NCBI GenBank assembly: GCA_949128115.1
Contig: OX421965.1
Location: forward strand, 58,212,012-58,276,011
DNA from: Anaspis maculata
Taxonomy: Eukaryota > Arthropoda > Insecta > Coleoptera > Scraptiidae
Length of the DNA stretch: 64,000 nt
Reading direction: 5' to 3'
Each line of letters starts with the position of its first letter. Position 1 is the first letter of the stretch. A model generated the notes under the pieces. The model saw nothing but the letters and a program-made list of their open reading frames with translations, did no database searches and was not told the origin of the DNA. The translations under genes were made by a program, and so were the position numbers. Positions 59,131-64,000 of this stretch are shown in pieces.

Positions 59131-60779
59131 TGGGAGGAGTTCGAGGAACGGACGGACGGACGGACAAAGCGGTTGCAATAGCGATTTTCATCAAGATGGA
59201 AAATGCGCTAAAAATGATACCGCGTGTTCATCTGGCTCTACAGGAATAACCACAGACGAAAAAACCTTGATTTTATTCCGCACTCTGACGCTTAACGTGA
59301 ATGGTGATCATGTTTGGCCTATGGTCGTATAGCGATGTCTTCGTTACAATCACGATGCTCTGATGGAACTTGAGAAAGTAATCCGTTGTTAAGAAAGTGA
59401 ATAAAAGGTGGTTTTTGAAGAGGGTGACAGATAAAACCGGATTTCCTTGAGGTTGAGGTTTAACAGTCCCTTGAGATTTGTTGAGCCACAGTGCGCTTTG
59501 ATGTGGTTGAATACCTACGCAAACCTTTTTTTTCAGCATGAAGCGATGTTTTTCTTCAACTTCCAATCAGACTCATTTCTAAAGGGGCAATTCGATCAAA
59601 ATCATCACCTATACGTAACTCATCAGCTAGGTACCTACGTCGCTGGGCACCGCAAGTATTGTGTCACCCGCAAGAGATTTTCAATACCATACAGGTGAAG
59701 TTGGGAGTTACGAGCAAACTTCTTTTTCATGCAATATGCAACATTAAAAAGTGTCATTCGAGACGCCCCCGGGCGCGGCCCACCCTTCATATAAATTCGG
59801 AGAAAGGCGCTGAAAGGAGTTTTACATATTACAGTCGATGAAAAGGGGATGAAAACAACATCGTTACACAATGGATATAACAAGTTATTTCTCCTGTGCG
59901 TGATTTATGAATCTTGGTAGCGCTGCCTATGCTAATAGCTACATTTATATGTGTCTGGGCTACGTGGTAACTTATAGCTTTCGCAGTTAATTTGTTACTT
60001 TGATTTACGAACTTTTTGATTTATATTATTTCGCATTCAAGTCTCCACGTGGAGCAAGGCCCGGCGTTGGGTCTCTGCTTGAATGTGCTGCTCGCATAAT
60101 GACTTTTGCATATTTCCAGGAGTACCTAGAGAAACGATTTCCGATTCGTTCGCCAATACTTTCCAAGTTTTCGTAGCCAAGTTCAAGTTTTCGAACAGGT
60201 AAATATCTTTCATGCATCACTTCACTATTTACTTTAGCATTTTTCTTCTTTTTATTGATCTACTGAATATCAACCACCATTACAGATGCTTTGACATCAT
60301 GTCATGGACTCTCGATTCGAGACTCTCACGTACCTACACTCACTCTTTATTGGGGGGGGGGGCTCACCAGTACAGAAGCTCAGAGACATCCAAGTTCAAA
60401 AGCCCAACGACTTCATGATCAGTGGAGTGATCTGTATCACCTACTAAGTACACTTCAATAAAAGCCCATATTGTGAGATTTCTGTTCCTGCGAGTCGATA
60501 TTCAAGCAATTCGAACTTTGAAGCCTAGTAGGTGGTTATACCGAAATATCACGAATATTAGCCATATTCTAACTTTGTGCAGCTTTGGCATCTTCACATT
60601 GAGTCAGATTTCAATCATACCATTTCATCAGACCGCGGGATAAAAAGGCGTCATCCTAGTCTTCTGGATTCCACGCCTAGAGTAGGTACAGACAGACACC
60701 TAGAAATAAGTTGGGACTCATATATTTAGTTGTGTTCCTCATCTGAGTGTAATTTCAATAGTACTCCAAAAGGAATGAT
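59131..60779. other. Stretch without a recognised gene
   Basis: No feature supported. A run of ten G (60352-60361) is the only oddity. Confidence 0.45.
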
Positions 60780-62065
60780 CAGGTTGTCTCTCCTTCCCAC
60801 TGCAGAAGCCTCTCAGTTGAGTAAACCGTACGCTCTCGATCATTTGCCCTGAAGTAGTCCATAACAGCTAGGATAATATATTTGTTGCCATCTTCTGTTG
60901 TGGGAAGAAGCTCGGCCACATCGATCGCGACGCGTTCAAAAAGTATTTCGACTTTCAAGTCTTCAGCTTACCGGCTTGGGTGTAAGTTATTGGTTTCTTT
61001 ATGGTCCGCCACTTTGCACTAGTGGCACCATGCTTCCATACTGTTCGAGCAGTTCAACAGTAGTAGAATAACCTCTCCCGAACCTTGGCAAACGTCTGAT
61101 TCACCTCAAGATGCCCCCTGATGACGCTGATGCATATCTTTATCAGGAACTCTTTCACTCGCTTCTTGGGAAACATTGATTGAACCATCTCCTTTTTCTC
61201 ATCAGGGCTCTTCCATTTCTCCTCAGCAGACTATTCTCCACTCTCAGAAAATGCCATTGAGCCCAGGCGGTTTTAGATGCCCTTCACCAGAGATTTCGAC
61301 CCACTCTGGCTTGACCTGGCCAAGTTCTTTCCTTTGAGCAAATGACCCAATAGCTGGGTCCTTGCGCTGCTCCTTCCTTCTTGATTTTAGCCGTAGTTCA
61401 ATTTTTTGAGGGGTCTTCAATATGGATTGCTTCGACTTTGACCTCCCCATCCTGTTGGTTCGCCCTTTTGCAGTTCTCATTGCATGGTCTTCGAGAAAAA
61501 AGCTTCCGCATTGCGATGGCCGATGGCCTTTCCCAGGAAAATTTTCCTTGAAATATTCAGTTGTAGAGGTAATGGTGGAAGTGGTCGACAGCTTCCACAA
61601 CATGGAATGACCAGTAGCTCCTTACAATTAAAGCAGACTTGTCCATACATCTTCTGTAGTATGTGCATAAGCCCAAAACAACTTGACTTCATGCTGATTC
61701 TTGGTCGTGGTCATTGTCGGACAGAATAATCCAACTTCGCTTAGTCGACTTAGATTCCTTTAGATGACACTAGCTACCCCAAAAATTTTGCCTGCTTCTG
61801 GAAAAGCACGCAGTTCTTCGGAGTAAGCTTGGATGGGCACCTTGAAGACGTTGAGATACCTTCCGACGGTTCTTCTTCTGATGTTCTTCAAACGTCGGAC
61901 CGATGACCATTAAATAGTCAAAATAGACTATGCAAGCTCCCCATGTCAGACCTTGCGAGACGTTCCAAATAAGAATAACCAATAAGAAGAACCTTCGTAA
62001 AAACATAGAATTGCTTTTGGCGGAATCTGAAGTGGCTATCAACTCCTCTCCAAACATCAACAAGC
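60780..62065 (-). pseudogene. Ty3/gypsy pol remnant (RT, RNase H region, integrase)
   Basis: On the minus strand: ACIVYFDYLMVIGPTFEEHQ (61880-61945), the RT motif C region in which the expected Y-x-D-D reads Y-F-D-Y, with SQRLQGAHPS and FSRSRQNFWG following. Then comes a poorly preserved middle. PEWVEISGEGHLKP and GLNGIF (61250-61320) resemble the RNase H to integrase linker. An integrase part with ERVAIDV and LLPTTEDGNKYIILAVMDYF (about 60845-60940) contains the first catalytic Asp region. Stops and shifts throughout; no LTRs seen. Same order as the plus-strand remnant at 30.7-31.6 kb, but the two preserve different portions. Confidence 0.72.
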
Positions 62066-62082
62066 AACTTTGCAGAACTTAA

Positions 62083-63765
62083 ATAATCACTCATTTACAC
62101 GAATTCATTCAACCTCCACTTTCACATTTTAACAACCGTTACACAAATTTATTCAACAGCAAAAATGAGAATTTGAACATCACACACTTGTACTCTCTAC
62201 GGAAGACAATTTCGTCTAACAATTTGGTGATAACCAAAGCTGATAAGGGTAACTGCCTTGTGGTAATGCACAAACATGACTATTTAGATAAAGTTGAAAA
62301 TTTTCTAGACAATGATGATTTCCAAAAGTTATAAAAAAATCCAACAATTCCTTTTTCTAAAAAAGTTAGAAGTACAATTTCTAGGTTCTCAAATACCATA
62401 AAATTTTTCAACATGAATCCGTATAATCTCCTATTGATGAATCCTGCGACTCCAAGGTTATATGGTCTCCCTAAAATACATAAACCTAATTTCCCTATCA
62501 GACCTGTGGTTTCCTTCACAAACTCTACAACATACAAATTATCTTCTTGGTTGAATTCCATCTTGAGAAATAATTGTCACTTGAATAACCCTTGTTCTTT
62601 AAGAAACACGTTTGATTTAACTGAAAAACTTGCAGATTACATTGTTCCACCTAATAGTAGATTAATTTCCTTTGATGTTGTTGATCTATTTCCTAGTGTT
62701 CCTACTAACGAATGCATTTCCCTAGTCAGAAATAATCTTTTCGAATCTGACTTGTTGACACATAATATTCTTGATATGTGCTCACTTCTTGGACTTGCTT
62801 TAGAACAAAATTTCTTCAAATTCAACAATCATTTTTACAAACAAAAGACTGGTTTAGCGATGGGTTCAAATTTGTCCCCTTTTCTAGCGGAAATTTTCAT
62901 GTCAAATTTAGAGAACCATCACATAACCAACAACAATCCATTCAAAGATAATATCCTCTTTTGGTTAAGATACGTTGATGATTGCCTGGTATTGTTCAAT
63001 GGAGATGATAGCATTTTACACACATTTTTACAATATCTCAACTCATTGCATGACAATATCAAGTTCACTTTTGAAATTGAATCTGACAATGCTTCTATAC
63101 CTTTTCTTGATCTTTTGATTACCAGAAAAGAAAGTCTTTTTGAATATGCCATCTATCGTAAACCTACCCATACTGACACAATCATCCCTATTCATTCATG
63201 TCATCCAATAAGCCATAAACACTCAACGTTCAATTCACTCTTCCATAGACTTTTCAAAATACCATTGTCAAACGATAATTTCAAAAAAGAATTTGACATT
63301 ATCAAATATTTGGGTCAAGTTAACGGATATAAATATGAAACAATTTTTGGTATTTTCAACAAATCCCGTTCAAAAGCGCTATCCTTTCATGTTACAAATA
63401 CTGATGTTTTTAGAAAAAGTTACCATAGCATATCTTATTTTGGCATCCCTTCTAAAATCGTTGGAAACATTTTTAAAACTTTTGGAATCAATATTTCTTT
63501 CAGAACAAATTCAAATTTAAACTCCTATCTAGTCAATACAAAAGACATTCTCCCTCCTCAAGACAAATCCGGTGTTTACAAACTTAACTGTAACAATTGT
63601 AACTCTTTCTATATCGGACAATCAGGCAGAAAATTTATTGAGCGTCTTAAAGAACACATGAGATATATCAGGCAAGGTCGAGTTACCCTTTCAATTGACA
63701 CACCTTCATCTTTCGCTAAACATTTTTACAACGACTTTGATGTGAATAACCTTTTTCCTCTCTAA
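62083..63765 (+). pseudogene. Penelope-like element protein (RT plus GIY-YIG endonuclease), one nonsense codon
   Basis: From 62413 a 450-codon frame reads LYGLPKIHKP (16-25), RPVVSFTNS, SFDVVDLFPSVP (86-97, motif A), KTGLAMGSNLSPF (motif B) and RYVDDCLVLF (187-190, catalytic Asp pair). It then shows FLDLLI, YRKPTHTDT and a C-terminal GVYKLNCNNCNSFYIGQSG (387-405) with RLKEH, a CxxC plus GIY-YIG nuclease start. Upstream in the same frame NLVITKADKGNCLVVM is the classic N-terminal Penelope RT segment, but TAA at 62332-62334 separates it from the rest. The C-terminus stops about 48 residues after YIG, so the conserved late Glu of GIY-YIG is not visible. Penelope-like enzymes use telomerase-like RTs. 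Either a pseudogene or, from 62413, a shortened protein. Confidence 0.88.
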
Positions 63766-64000
63766 TCAACCATCCTTTCATTAATTTTTCACCCACCTTG
63801 TACCATTATTATTAGCTCTATTATTTCATACATTTCCATCAAGTTCTTTTGTCCTTCCTTCCATGACAACATCATAACTGTTTTATTGACATCTCAAGAA
63901 TTTGAAACCATTTACACAAACTTTATTTATACCATCCTTTTATACATTTTTGGTATGTTATCGTTCTCCATTTATGTACTTGCTTTATGTATTTCATCTT
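63766..64000. other. 3' flank of the Penelope-like element
   Basis: AT-rich, no gene recognised before the window ends. Confidence 0.4.

Overview
This is a eukaryotic, almost certainly arthropod and probably insect, genomic window. Nearly all interpretable sequence is transposable-element derived. The organism call rests on several signs: no prokaryote-style gene packing, many short homopolymer and microsatellite tracts, recurrent GTAGGTA/TACCTAC words (common in several hemipteran and lepidopteran genomes), tRNA-derived SINE-like modules, and a mix of element classes (R2-group, CR1/Jockey-group, Penelope-like, Ty3/gypsy, MITEs, foldbacks). I cannot name the species. I found no convincing host protein-coding gene; two short minus-strand reading frames in the first kilobase could at most be exons.

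Layout. 1-4.7 kb: non-coding, with a tRNA-like module near 3.75 kb. 4.73-6.89 kb: foldback element, abutting a 5'-truncated but otherwise open R2-group retrotransposon polyprotein (6.9-8.9 kb). 9-17.8 kb: mostly unassigned, with diverged direct repeats, a 233-bp MITE and a SINE. 17.8-18.6 kb: decayed Penelope-like fragment (minus). 18.9-19.4 kb: solo LTR with 4-bp target duplication. 20.8-22.3 kb: imperfect minisatellite split by a TIR element carrying two convergent tRNA-like modules. 24.2-27.4 kb: two ACAGTC-rich minisatellites and a near-perfect long hairpin. 29.2-39.3 kb: three-level nest of inverted-repeat elements holding a gypsy fragment and a 2.2-kb degenerate tandem repeat. 39.9-45.0 kb: four further inverted-repeat elements, two of them nested in others and one containing a fragment of an R1/Jockey-type reverse transcriptase. 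45.9-55.1 kb: large foldback whose left arm was split by a 3.96-kb CR1/Jockey-like retrotransposon and whose loop holds more nested elements and a minus-strand RT remnant. 57.9-59.1 kb: ~260-bp tandem satellite. 60.8-62.1 kb: minus-strand gypsy pol remnant. 62.1-63.8 kb: plus-strand Penelope-like element with RT and a GIY-YIG-type domain.

How the parts fit: this looks like an insertion nest. The most distinctive theme is a set of foldback elements whose arms begin with (T)ACAGGGTG and which have repeatedly received other elements in their arms or loops. Because each foldback has two arms, the uninterrupted arm acts as an internal empty-site control; this lets one retrotransposon insertion be resolved to a 6-bp duplication (AAATCA) from sequence alone. 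All family names come from motif recognition by eye; no database search was run.
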